A stretch of 64,000 bases of DNA from Juglans regia. Taxonomy: Eukaryota > Streptophyta > Magnoliopsida > Fagales > Juglandaceae. A program made the translations under genes and the position numbers. This document shows, in pieces, positions 23,219-35,185 of this stretch. The notes under the pieces were generated by a model. It was not told the origin of the DNA. It made no database searches and saw only the letters and a list, made by a program, of their open reading frames with translations. Position 1 is the first letter of the stretch, and each line of letters begins with the position of its first letter. Location: the NCBI RefSeq assembly GCF_001411555.2, contig NC_049911.1, forward strand, positions 35,663,340 to 35,727,339, given 5' to 3'.

Positions 23219-23413
23219 TCCGGTAGTAATTTTAAATTTGAGAGATGTGTGATTTGGATGATGCCACGTAGGGTGTGCAAAAGTGGCTACTCCCAATATT
23301 TTTTCATATATATATAGTACTCATGTCACACCAATGAATTAATTCTTAGCAAAACATCATTCATTTGTGTTATCAGTTATCACCTAATTCATTAATTAAT
23401 GTAGTGTTTATTC

Positions 23414-23551
23414 GTTTGGATAGTGAGATGAGATGAGATAATCTTAGATAAAAGTTAAAAGTTAAATTGTGTATTCTATTTTATATGAAAATTTGAAAAA
23501 ATTGTATTAATGATGAGATGAGATGAGATGAGACAGTTTCTTTATCCAAAC
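23414..23551. mobile_element. Tourist-like MITE, family A copy 3 (short)
   Basis: Begins gtttggatagtgagatgaga and ends gagacagtttctttatccaa + ac. The ends are inverted GTTTGGAT/ATCCAAAC. At about 138 bp it is a deletion form of the family. Confidence 0.65.
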
Positions 23552-25892
23552 GGACCAAATATATATATAAATATATATTATTATTATTATTATTATTATT
23601 ATGCACATTGGATTCCAAAGCCTTTTAAGCCAAAACCTTTCATGCGTTCCCTCATTGACCTCAAAGGGTGGGTATATATGCATAAGTATTACTGCAAATT
23701 TCATTGGTCAAAAAGTAACCACACATTCATTAGTGTCTGCTACTACACTCCATTACTTAGCTTTTAGCAAGATTCTTTCATATTTCACTTTAAGCTTAAC
23801 TTTATGTTACTTCATTCATTTGCTTTGTTGGTGTTGGTGTTTGCGAAGGTAAGTACGTACCTCCCATTCAATCATGATATCACGTGCCTTTAATTCCGAC
23901 TTCCTTCTACAGATTTTCTGCCATTTTCAGGCGTTAATTCCTTGCATTTATTATAGTTTTATATATTGTTTTTGGTTCACCTTATATAAATTGTGCACAT
24001 AATTTTTTTTTATATATTATACACGGCCGGTACATGAAGAGTAATTAATAGATATAAGATACTTTCACTCTATCACAATATATAGATAAAAATGTAGTAC
24101 TGATTGTGTAAATAATTTTAATAATATGATATCATGATGTGATAAGACGAGGCTAGCTACAACATACACATTTATATTTTGAGAATGACTAATAATCACT
24201 ATAAAAAAAAAAGAACATTTATAATGAATTATTTATAACGAAAATGATTATTTACGATGAAAACATATTTATTTTAATAAAAAATAATCATTGTAGTGAA
24301 TTAATCCTAATGAAATATTATAAACAATATTTGAATCGATCATTGGTATTAAAGGTGAAAAAGAGAGAGAGAGAGAGAGAGAGAGAACTATTTCCGATTA
24401 CTTATAATAAACATGAGCGTGAGGCCAGCTAGCAGGCTTTGGGAAATTATTTCGAGATTCAGTACTAATGGAAAAACATATATATATATATATATATATA
24501 TAAAATTGTGCCTCGTGTGTTCCTTGGTGCAGTATCCCAATCTAAAAGAGAGACATGAAGACGTGGCAGACTCGTGCTCATGAAAGAACAACATGAACGA
24601 CATCTCTCTAACCATGATTTTAAAATGTCAGTCGGGCCCTGAGAAAGCTATCAAAACCAGACAAATAGACAATTCAATGGACTAAGTACGAGAGTGATCG
24701 GAAAACTAATCAAAGTACTGTGATGGTCAATGGTAGCAAAAACAAGGGAGCTTTTATCCAACTCAAGGCACGAAAAAATGACTTGAGCTTTTTAAAGTTT
24801 TCCCTTTTCTTTCTTTATAAAGTGGGCATTTTTTCTTTTACTTTCTTGAGTTTTTTTTCCAACTATTCTTTCTGCTTCAAACCAAAGACATATCGATCTT
24901 TATAAAGCATCAACTATTCATGTACATGCACCGTTTGGGCATTCATTTTTTACTTTCTTAAGTTATTTCCCTGGCCTATTCTTTCATGTATATGTTTAAT
25001 TCTCTGCTTCTACCTCTTAATCAAGAGGCTGCTGTTTGTGTGTACACGTTCTCTACTTTTACCTCCTAAGAGCATTGATCTACTACATATATTTGTGGGT
25101 GATACCAAATGCCAGATACTACACAAAATTCAAGGTTTCTCAATGCATGTTTCCATTTGAATCCCACAATTTCAAGAAAAATTTTAACTCTTTGTATATA
25201 TTTATAACTTATTAAGGGATCTTCTAGCCATTGATTGATCAGAAGTCCTAAAAATAGCAGATACAGAGAGGTCAATTAAACACTTAACCCTAAAGATCGA
25301 TCATAACATGTTCCAGACTTCATCTTTTACTTTTTCTTTGGTCGAGAAGGCCCATGATAAGAATCAATATTTGCCTTGCATTTCAATTTCTACATGCCCT
25401 TAAAGTTCTTAGATATATGTCAAGAGTGCCCGTACCTATCAAGAAACCCATCTCAGTCTGTGCCCAACGTCCATTATATTTCAAAAATTCATACTTATCT
25501 TCCCCATATATATGTCATCAACTGCAGAAATTGGTTCTGTGCTTGCGTTACTCGATCGATCAAGCATTCCTGTGCTTAGCAATTAAGAGATAGTAGCATT
25601 TGGGGTGACAAGAATTAAATTTTCCAGAGAAGCCGGCACATCTCTCTCTCTCTTTTCTTTTGGACGAATCTGATTCTATTCAGAAGATCTATCTTCGCGG
25701 GCAAGAAAAACAGCAAATTACATGAAATCCGTACTTCAACAGTATGATGCATCAAAAACAATAGTAATATCTTATCAAATCGTTGCAGAAGAAAACTGGT
25801 ACATGGAACCAGCATAGATACAAATTCACCAAGAAGTTTTAACTGCAACAATTATAGAAACAACAGCCAGGGAGTGATGAAATAGTCACATT

Positions 25893-27200
25893 TCATTTCT
25901 GCTTATCAAAAACAACGGAGATAACAGAACACACCGATTGAATCAAAGTGAGTATAATGAGAATGAAACCTGCAATAACAGAAATTATGGCCCATGGCGT
26001 GTTGAAATAATTTTGTTTCAAATTTGCCTTCCACCTGTGCCAGGGTCTTCTGTAGTAAGTGTTCAGATCTTCAGAAAGACCAGCAAAGTAGAATTCCTCA
26101 AATTCCACAACCACCCCATCAGCAAGTTTGTTAATAAGAATTGCCGCTTCATTGCTGTCACCTAGCCTATTCTCAACAATTCCATACTCGACCAGCAAAT
26201 CCACATCCTTATGAGTGTTCACGAGGCGATCCATGATGACAACATAATCATTGATGTAATTCTTATCACAATGGCATTGCTCAAAGGCAACCATATTTCG
26301 GATGGAGAGTTCTGTTTCGCCACATATAATAAGCTTTGGGATCTTCAGAATCCCTTTTACGAACTCTATGTCAAATACATTGCTGCTTGATCCCACCTCA
26401 AACCTGACTCCAGCCTGCTGTAGCTCTGTCATGCAGGGCATCGTTAGTGTTTGAAGTTTCCTTTCTTTTCTTGCCTGCGAAGGTAGATATAACTTTCTCA
26501 GAAGATCGACAAAATGTTCAAATTTATCAGAATTGAATTTCATCAAATTGTCTTTTGTCACCGCCAAAAGCATTCGCTCTTTGAAGAAATTATATGAAAG
26601 CTCAACGATGGAAGGTCTCTTCCCAAGCTGGTACGGGATTGTTACTTTGCTTAGTTTAAACAGATCCGCAAGAATAAAGAAAGGAAGCTGATTTTCAAGC
26701 AATTGCATGTCAGACCATACATCCTGTATCATTCTTTGTTTATAAAATATGCGGTCATCTCTATCTTGCAGTTCTGGGAAATAGGACCTCAGTAAGACCT
26801 CAATTATGAAGGCAGTGTCCACTACAATGATTTTAACAAATTCATCACATCTAAACGGAATGGTTTCTGCATAACAACTACGCAGTCTTACTTCCTCTTC
26901 TTCGACAACTTTAATATAGAACTCCAAGCTTTCCTGGGAACGTTCTATAAAATCTTTCAGGTACCTCATTTTGTGTTCTTCCATGGCTTTTAAGCTTTCC
27001 CTGCCATGGTGAAGCGGGCCAATGGAGACTACCTGAGGCGTATAGTCTTTTTCTTTGGCACGACGTAGTCGCTCAGGAACTCTATAGATACTACATTCAG
27101 AGGACAGACGGGACAAGCTTTCCAACTCCGTCTTCATTGACTTTGCCAAGCTATAACAGGGGTTTTCTATGTCGAATGAAGAACAGTTGCCTCTATCCAT
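25893..27200 (-). CDS. DUF247 (UPF0481) membrane-anchored protein
   Basis: Intronless ORF of 435 residues, normal for plant DUF247 proteins. Family hallmarks are seen: N-terminal SIYRVPERLRRAKEKDYTPQ and VVSIGPLHHG, then MEEHKMRYLKDF, VVDTAFIIEVLLR, DMQLLENQLPFFILADLF, and VAFEQCHC in the second half. The extreme C-terminus (about residues 408-430) is one hydrophobic segment (WAIISVIAGFILIILTLIQS), a tail-type membrane anchor. No molecular function is established for most members; some act in grass self-incompatibility, and no such role is implied here. The start is the first Met before the conserved region. The gene lies immediately downstream of a copia LTR and gag fragment in the same direction. 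Confidence 0.92.
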   Translation of the reverse strand: MDRGNCSSFDIENPCYSLAKSMKTELESLSRLSSECSIYRVPERLRRAKEKDYTPQVVSIGPLHHGRESLKAMEEHKMRYLKDFIERSQESLEFYIKVVEEEEVRLRSCYAETIPFRCDEFVKIIVVDTAFIIEVLLRSYFPELQDRDDRIFYKQRMIQDVWSDMQLLENQLPFFILADLFKLSKVTIPYQLGKRPSIVELSYNFFKERMLLAVTKDNLMKFNSDKFEHFVDLLRKLYLPSQARKERKLQTLTMPCMTELQQAGVRFEVGSSSNVFDIEFVKGILKIPKLIICGETELSIRNMVAFEQCHCDKNYINDYVVIMDRLVNTHKDVDLLVEYGIVENRLGDSNEAAILINKLADGVVVEFEEFYFAGLSEDLNTYYRRPWHRWKANLKQNYFNTPWAIISVIAGFILIILTLIQSVCSVISVVFDKQK

Positions 27201-27252
27201 TTGGTTTCAAGAAAGACAACTCTCTCTTGATAAGCCCTGAAAATAGTTATGT

Positions 27253-27740
27253 TCAAGATGTAACCTTACAAGAAAAAAAAAATATAAATGTTCTTGATAT
27301 GTGCATTGAACATGTAAGGAAGGCAATTCTAGAGTGCGAGGTTGATGAAAACCGAGCTTGAAGAGAATCCCAGACCTGTTTTGAGGTCTCCAAATTAAGA
27401 ACAGTGGAAACTAATTTTTCAATAGAGGCATATAGCCAACTGAGGATGCTGTTATCTTGTTTGGACCAGCGTGTGTACTCCGGATTTGGAGTGTTATCTG
27501 GGAGAGTCTTGGTTGGAGCAACGTTGGTTCCATCAACAAGACCAACCATGTCATGACTCTTCAAGAATACAAGAAATTGGATCCGCCAAGTGAGGTAATT
27601 GGGGCCATCCAACTTCGGAAACTGGGGAGTATTTTGGGAAGAGGCCATTCTGGTTTTAGTGGTGTGCGGAAGCTGTTTACGTAGGATCTTTGTTGTTTTG
27701 ACGTTAGCCTTAGAGGCCTGATACCATGTAAGAAACCGTA
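27253..27740 (-). mobile_element. Ty1/copia 5' fragment: primer-binding site and truncated gag
   Basis: On the minus strand a primer-binding site tggtatcaggcc (complement of the initiator-Met tRNA end) lies just below 27727. About 65 bp further a gag ORF starts at 27648 (MASSQNTPQFPKLDGPNYLT), with WRIQFLVFLKSHDMVGLVDG and WLYASIEKLVSTVLNLETSK as in plant copia Gag. It is cut off after about 110 residues at roughly 27300. Protease, integrase and reverse transcriptase are absent, so it is a deleted element. Confidence 0.8.
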
Positions 27741-28250
27741 GATCTATATGGATAAAAACAGAGAAGGCCAACTTACCTTTCTCATTCACTTCATTCAGTT
27801 TAAATAATACATGAGTCAATGTGTAGGTTGCAGCTTTACAAGTTAAAAAGGAAACTAGCAGATTTACAGGAGGAAACTATGGCAACGTTTACAAGAGAGG
27901 ATCAAGGAATCAGAGGAGTAAAATCAGGAATCATATCACGTTGATCCAGTTGACATTTCATATCTGGAAGGCTCATTAATGTGCTCTGTAATTTCGGGAT
28001 TTCCAGTTGTAGTTGCTGTTTTGAGAGGCTCATGAAGATGTGCTGTATTTTCAGGATGTCCAGTAGGATTTGGTCTAACAGAACAAACATAGAGCTCAAA
28101 CTTTATCTGGCGATCGAGGCCAAAGCCCTGGCAATGTAAAATGGCAAAGCTAGCTAATTGCTCAGAACGATGACCTTCCACAAATTTCCAAGTTCTTGCA
28201 TAAACCGAGTCAGTCGTGCCTATAATTTTGGTTGGAATGACAGACATGCA
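27727..28250 (-). mobile_element. Probable copia LTR upstream of DUF247
   Basis: The LTR edge next to the primer-binding site is clear: plus-strand TG at 27727 follows ccttagaggcctgatacca. The outer edge is not; I set it near 28250 where the sequence character changes. A 103-codon minus-strand open frame (27936-28247) lies inside and resembles nothing I know. It is probably chance. Confidence 0.5.
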
Positions 28251-30100
28251 GTATCTTTATAAAATTTTTACTTGTAATGCAATCCATGCATGCATACGAA
28301 TCTGAATCCTTGTGAAAAGAGAGAGAATTGCAAAAATGCAAACTCTCATATCATCTCTTTTCTCCGGCCTGTTGTTTTCTCTCACTTATTGGTGCCTTCT
28401 TGATACTACTTTTGGTTGCTAAGAAATGGAAAAGAAACCAAATTCTTCAAACGAATTGAAATCATTTTTTTATTATTTGGGGATCAAGGGGAAAAGGAAA
28501 AAAGAAGGAAAAGAAAAAGAGGGTGTATGTGCCAGGTACCATACGAATTGAAATCTCAGCACTTCCACTTAATCCTACCATATCAAGAAAAACTTCAACT
28601 TTTAGCACTAGTAAAAACTCTCAAGTAAGAAGAAACTTAAAAAAGGATCAAATCATGGGTCAAACTCACAATTACATGTCATACCACAACCAGAAATCAT
28701 CATTGCAGTAAACATATGCAACTTTGAGCTTTGACCCCAAAGGTTTGGAATATGTTAAAATCTTAGAACACAAATGAAATGTTTAAAGTTCATCTAGCTC
28801 TTCCGACAAAGTTTAAGCTTCTGGGCATAATTAATCATGCAACATACAATATCGGAGCAGTGATGCTCAAGTTTTTAGGAGATCGAATCGAGGTTTTAAC
28901 ATTAAAACATATACAACAACTAAGAGATATCGGAGGGATTAGAATTAGTGAATGAATCCATCATCAACAACAACAAAAGAGTATTGAACCTGGTATAAAG
29001 AAGTTTGCTTAATTTGCCTCTTGTAGTTGACCGGAAAAAGTTGAATAGACAGACCTTTGCTAGCTAGCTTTATAACGGATGAAATGTAGTTTTGCGGTGT
29101 CACCAAAAGAGAGCAGAGCTCCTTCTCCCTCGAATGACCAAAACATCAGAGTACATTCTCCCTGGCCAATTTTTAGAAGAACACAAGTTTCTCTAAAGTC
29201 AAGTCAGCCCTATTTTTCTGTCTGTTTCCCCGTTTCACGAAAGTTTCCCAAATTAAATTATGATCCAACGCAGGCCGCACAACGGCCTGCTGCCCCAACC
29301 GGGTTCTCAACCTCCTTGGACAGAATCAGATAATTGATATTTGTAATTACAAAATGCGTAAATATTGTGATTTTTTTTTTAAGTAACTGAATAAAGGATC
29401 CATAAAATTAATTTTTTAATAATAAATTTTATTCTGAAAAAATTTATAGACCTAATTTATTTCATTAAATCGATTCAATAAGAGATGATTATTTATTTTT
29501 TTTTAAAAATGTATAAGACCTTATCTACAGATAATGTAAAATTATTCTTCAACACATTCCCTCTTGTGCAGATCAATATTTTTTTCTGATCATTATTACG
29601 AAATAAGTAGTGTGGACTTCCATTCGTCTTGTGACAGATTTTAATACCATGAAAAAGTTTATCGGATCTCATAAAATCAGTTCAACAAGAGATGATTACT
29701 CATTTCTTATACACATATTTAAAACTTTATCCATAAATAATAAAAGATTATTTCTTAATATACTATTTTTTTATTAAAAAAATACACAATATTTACACAA
29801 TACATAATTATATCTAACAAGAATTAAAATCGTCTACACTTAAAGTGTAGCTCTTATGTCACACGCTTTGAAGCCTTTAATGATACAGAATTACAGATTC
29901 CGTGATATAACTTGTGTTAGTGTGAGTTTTATGGGCTGGGCTGGGCTGGGCTGTCCCTACAATTAGGCCCATTTATTCCCAAACGGATCGGAAGAAAGAA
30001 TATCTGCGTCGTGGAGCCCATCAGTTAAACGGTGCGTCTCCAAGAGCTTGTATTAAAGACTGCAGAAGATAGAAGGCAGAAGCTCCCAAGCCTCTTTGCC
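28251..30100. other. Spacer between DUF247/LTR and the OCP3-like relic
   Basis: No gene seen. Contains the inverted LTR-like repeat at 29375-29765 and a (gggct)n run at about 29935-29952. Short open frames at 28416 and 29079 have no family features. Confidence 0.45.
29375..29765 (-). repeat. Dispersed LTR-like repeat, copy 2
   Basis: Reverse complement has the same order of blocks as 4010-4390: aataattttacattatctgt, agataaggtcttata, gacgaatggaagtccacac, aatgatcagaaaaa. Two partial units are present here as well. Confidence 0.45.
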
Positions 30101-31174
30101 TTTTGATTCAACGGTTTAAACTTCACTTCAACCATGGCGGTTCAGCAGCGCTTCTCAGTGTTTTCATACTCTCTCTGCGACCGCCTCCTCATGGCCCCCC
30201 TCCCAACTCATCTGGTTCTGCCACATCTCCCCCACTTCCCCCGGTTTCGTACTCTTTCTCTCTCGCCGCCAAAACCCCCAGCTCTTCCACTCCCGCATCA
30301 CTAGAAAACTAAGCTTTATTTCTATTCTTCTTTTTTTGGCTTCGATATTTCCTGCTGCCCAATCCTTACTAGGAGATAAAAATTTTTGACTGTTTGCTTT
30401 TCGGAAATCTGTGACTGTTATGGCGTGTAATGTACTATTATAATGCGATATCTTTCTTCTTATAGAAATGATGATATAGAGGGTGATGATAGAGATGAGG
30501 ATGCATTTGAGGGAGGCGACGGTATTGATTTGAAAAGTGATGGAGCAATCCCTAGACGACGGTATTGATTAGGTAAGTGATGACGATCTTTCCAGGCTTG
30601 AACAAGGTACTAGGCGATTATGATACTCTATTCCAATAGTTAATTTGGCAAGTGGCCTATTCCTGACCTGGGCTTTGCTAAATGTATCTTGAACTCTTTT
30701 CAATTCCATTTGATGATTTAGAGGGGTGCTTGGAAATTGAAATTTGATCGCTATGCTCATCCATGTCAAATACTTGTGTAGAGACGGCTTCCATACTTAG
30801 AAAGAAAAGGAAAGCAAAATCGCATCCAACTGGTTCTGCTAGGATGCATGGGATATCTGAATGAACCAAATACATTAATGTTCTGAGTTTCTTAGTTTAT
30901 TTTTCAATATTTTTTCTTTTGTATTTTGCTTGAAAGCAATCTACGAGTTAGAAGGCCATGCGCAAGTGTTTAGCTGAAGGGAGATCAAAATCCGAAGCAG
31001 AACCCCCTTTGACAAGCATTTTCAGCATGATAGATGCTTCTTAATCTGCGCTTGTAAGGTGTGCCCAATTTCTTGTTTTGAGTCCCCAATTTCCTCTTTT
31101 TTCAGATCAAAAGTCTTGCTGCTGAGCTTTGTCTTTATAGGGCTGTTGTTCTTTAACTAATTTGTGACCCTATC

Positions 31175-34166
31175 TATGACGCCCCAGTTTCGGAAGTCTG
31201 GAGAGTTAACTCATGTTATCTAAAATCATATCTAATAACACAATTATATATACTCCAAAGACTCCATAAAATATTAACTTATTTATTCAACACAAATATT
31301 TCAAAATGATACTAAAGAAATACCTCAATAAAATAAATTAAAATCTCAACAAAGACTCGAAAATATCCATAACTCAAAATATCAAAATAACATAAAATAA
31401 TAAATCTACTAAATAGGACTCTCCAATAAATACTTGTACTATTTGACACTTATTTCTCTACGATCATCATACCTTATTAACACTTTCTACTTTTGATTTT
31501 CAGTTGAACCATCAAAATTATCTGAAAAATATTATGAAGATAAGGGGTGAGTTATCAACATGAGAACATGTTATTTACAGAGTTTAGAATGCAGAACAAA
31601 GCTTTTTTATTTTTAGAATGCAGAATCAGAACATGTTATTAAAAATATCATAGGGAAAGTTCATAAATATTCTTATTCATAATTCATTTGGCATAGCATA
31701 ACTAAAACATTACATCAAAATAGAATTCCATGTTTAACTCTCGTGGTAGGGTTGTGCAAATCCCAGCAGCCAACCGAACAGAAACATAATGTGAAATCTT
31801 CTTTTTGTTATTCTTGGGAGCTCTAAGTGTGCACACAGGAAAGACCACGTAGAAAATCATTTTACTTCTAAAGTGGATGCATCGGAAATAGAACCATATA
31901 TAGAATCAGAAATAGAGCAGAACATAAACAGAACCAAAACCATATACAAAATCAGAATGTCATACCAAAAGTTTTCAGATGCCACATCTTATCAAAACAA
32001 AGTACTGAACAGAATCATATCATCTTCATAATCAAACGAGATTTAGAGTATTTTCATATAATCATGCACAAATTTGCATATTCGCTCTTTTTGCATAGTT
32101 CAGAAATAGAATGCCAAAAATAACTCATGTCTACACCAGTCATGACATAAAATATTTTTCTCTTTTTAAACAGAATTTCACGCGAATGCTGATAAAATAA
32201 CCGAGCTTGTTTTCAAGTTTTTATTTTCATAACAAAACATGCATATTTTTAATAAAATCAACCTCAGTCCAATCGTTTTATGCAAAGTCTAGGATATGAA
32301 TCCCGCTTACCTGAACCTTTTAACTTTTCTGAATTTATTCACAATAGTGCCAAGGGAATATCAATCACCTATAAAATAGTCACGTAATTTGCGTTAATTT
32401 TCAATCGAACACATACTTCGTAATTAAAAGTTGATATATAAAAATCTATATTTCCTTGATATCTAAAAATCATCGGAACTTGCTAAGATCTTTTAGATCA
32501 ATTGACAACACATTAGTTTCTCACTAAGAGAACCAATAATCGAATCCCCCCTCTCCATGTATATAAAAAAAAAAAAAATCATCGAAACCCTAAAATATTG
32601 TTACTCCCCAATATACTTTGATTTTCATATAATTTCGCGATTAATTCCTAAAATCATATTAACTCCATAATATTGACATTCGAGTCATAAACCTAGTGTT
32701 CATATGTATCCAACTTTAACTTTTCGACATTTCGTCAATTTTCCTAAAATAGTCTATTCTTTCTTGGGATTTAGGGTGATAAATGGTCCGGTCGGACCGA
32801 ACTAACATACCGTTTCGGTCTGGACTAGACCGGACCGAGATTTAGACTGGTTCGGTTCGGTCGACCAGATCGAGACTTAGACCGATCCGGTCTGGTCCAC
32901 ATTTTAAAGGATCGAAAAGTTTCGGTCCGGTCCACGGTCTAGGATTTTTCCAAACCGGACCGGATTGAATGAAAAATTAAATTAAAAAAATATATATTTT
33001 ATATATAATAATTGTACAATTAACAATATATCATTTTAAATATATTATTAATACTTGTTAATATTCTATAAATTAACAATATTTTTTATATATATTCATT
33101 TAACATATCACTAATTATATAATAATTATATAAATTAATTTTATAATTTTCATCTAATTTATTATCATTGACCATATAAAATATTTTTATTGAATTTGTT
33201 ACATAATCCACATTAATAAATCACTTAATTTAATTTAGTATTTTAAATAAAAAATTTTATTGATTATTTAAAAAAATAAAAAAATTAGGCCGGACCGGAC
33301 CGGACCATTTACACTCCTACCTGGGATCCAAATAACCTAAACTCAAGTGACTAATGAATCTGCGGGAGTATATGTAATTATGCTTAGAAAACATTTCTCA
33401 AGTATTACATGTACGCATCTCAACTTCATTGCTTCAAATTAACACTTAGGTAGATGGCTTAGATTGCATGCACTGACCGACCGAAGTGTGTGTGAGAGAG
33501 AGAGAGACGTGAGAGGGAGAAATGGAGAAGAGGCAGTGGGCTTACGAGAGGAAAAACAAACGGTGGACCTGGAGTGGCGTGCAGTGCTTGGCGGCACTTT
33601 CTGTGCAGGTGGAGACGACGTGGAGGGGCTCACGACGTCGTTGGGCTTCATCATGTCGTGGCTGGTGGCTAAGATGTCTGTGTGAAAGGGTTATGGATGG
33701 CTTGGGGTGCTCTGTTTTGGCATAGTGGAAATATGGGCTTTCGGTGGTTTTACAGAGGGTGGGTAGTGGTGTGTATGGAGAGTCTCACGGTGGCTGGGAG
33801 GTGGTGTAGGACGGAGGTTTAAGCTGTGGGCCCAGCAGCTCCTGTCGTGCAGGGAAGATCTGGACACATTGGGTTTCCGTTCAAGGTTGTTGTGTTGCGC
33901 GATGGATGCCAGGTGTGGGCTAGCGGCTTGTGGAGGTGCAGTAGGCTAGGCCTTGGGCAATGGTTGACTGGCTAAGTGTGGGTGGGCTTTGGTGGCGTAG
34001 GTTGGGCAGGGTGGTTCCGTACGATGGACGCACTTGGGGTTGGGCTTCCATGATGGTGAGGATGTGCAAGTGGAGTTGGATGACGGCTTGGTGGTCTGCG
34101 GTTTGGTTACTAGGAAAACTATGTGCGGTGACCCTAGCTTAGGAAAATAACCAACCAGCTTATGTG

Positions 34167-34210
<44 letters not shown>

Positions 34211-34573
34211 TGCACTGCCGTGAATGTAGTGGGAAGGAGACGTGCATGGCGTGGAGTCTGAACTTGGTTCTTCACGGGTTGAGTTTTGGGCGTACTTGGT
34301 TTGGTCTTTTTTTTTTTTCCATGAGTTATGGGCCTCGACTCAACCTCTAAAAATAATATAACATTGTCCCATAGATTTTTTGAGTCCATTCTCACTTGGC
34401 TCACTAAAAGATTTTAATTTAATTATCAAGTCCAAGAAAATCCATACTCTGCCAAAATAAACTTTGGACCATAGCTTATTTCAAAAATTTTTGTTAAAAC
34501 TCAAGTGGAGTTTTCATACATATTAACCCAAAAGTTTTATAGAACCTGCGATTAGCTTGGGCTTGGTGTTACA
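31175..34573. mobile_element. Probable solo LTR of a Gypsy (Tekay-like) retrotransposon
   Basis: Begins tatgacgccccagtttcgga and ends ttgggcttggtgttaca. These ends (TGtgACGCCCC...GGTGTTACA) are typical of very long plant Gypsy LTRs. No gag-pol coding is present and a single copy is seen, so a solo LTR is the simplest reading. Flanking five-mers (ctatc / ctctt) match only in part. It holds a G-rich part (33450-34150) whose open frames are not protein-like and a (TA)n run at 34170-34205. Confidence 0.55.
32771..33319. mobile_element. hAT-type MITE nested in the LTR
   Basis: Terminal inverted repeats tagggtgataaatggtccgg and, on the other strand, taggagtgtaaatggtccgg. Flanked by an 8-bp target duplication cttgggat (32763-32770) / cctgggat (33320-33327), one mismatch. 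The arms are rich in ggaccggaccg repeats; the centre is AT-rich and non-coding. Confidence 0.85.
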
Positions 34574-35185
34574 CTCTTTGGATCTTCTAATGATGAGCAC
34601 TGCTTTACCTGATGAACCTGCATTGGCAGTATAAATCTCAGTATCAGTTCCTGAAACCAAACTCACAGAAACTGATCCTTGTGAAACAAGTGTGGATGCT
34701 GCAGAACCTAGGACCAAGGTTCAAGTGCCTATTCGTGTGATGCAACATAGATTGGCTGCTCAAAAAAGACTAAAACCAATACAAGTTAAAACCCTTGAAA
34801 GAGTTTATAGAATAACAAAGCGAGCCCCCACTGTAAGTAATTTAATTTATTTATTTTTTTGCCTCAATACTACAAATTTGCATGTTTGAGATTTTTGTTT
34901 TCTCATCTATTGCTAACTAATCAAGGCTATTGTATCAACTGATTTAATCCACTTTTGTGTTCAGTTTTAATGGAAAATAGCTCTTGATGTTCACGTATCA
35001 GCTGCCTAAATGTTATCAATGCATTGCAATATCATGAATCTTTTAGGATTTTCTGGATGCAGCTTCAAATTTTGTTTAGTTGAATTATCCTATAAAATAA
35101 TTTCAGGGTTGTTAGCAAGAGTTCTAATTGAAATGACTTCCTTCCCCTTATGAATGAGGTAGAGGGTGAGATTATAGGTTCAATA

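Larger units (their letters stand above)
21321..25892. other. 3' UTR then repeat-rich spacer
   Basis: 21321 to about 21500 is the last UTR exon of the zinc-finger gene. Beyond it I see no gene: (TA)n runs (21978-21994, 22343-22358, 24478-24502), a polypyrimidine tract at 22953-23218, a MITE at 23414-23551, an (ATT)n run at 23577-23602 and a (GA)n run at 24362-24386. 25600-25892 is probably the 3' UTR of the DUF247 gene on the minus strand. Confidence 0.5.
30134..34830 (+). pseudogene. OCP3: Broken OCP3-like homeodomain gene
   Basis: Pieces in order fit a plant OCP3-type protein (homeodomain regulator of defence and drought responses). (1) About 30134-30310: ATG and a Ser/Pro/Leu-rich leader like a transit peptide. 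(2) About 30466-30575: acidic EGDDRDEDAFEGGDGIDL, then an in-frame stop. (3) About 30578-30610: SDDDLSRLEQ, then a stop. (4) About 34680-34830: VPIRVMQHRLAAQKRLKPIQ then VKTLERVYRITKRAPT, the start of the homeodomain, followed by a donor gtaagt. A 3.4-kb LTR-like insertion separates (3) and (4), and I cannot find the remaining homeodomain exons downstream. Stops plus insertion mean it is almost certainly dead. The name rests on recall of OCP3, so it is moderately sure. Confidence 0.55.

Noticed and set aside
27936..28247. 103-codon minus-strand frame upstream of DUF247
   Set aside because: Lies in the probable copia LTR and matches no family I know.
33464..34142. Several overlapping open frames in a G-rich region
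   Set aside because: They are open on both strands because of base composition, low in complexity, and lie inside the LTR-like insertion.
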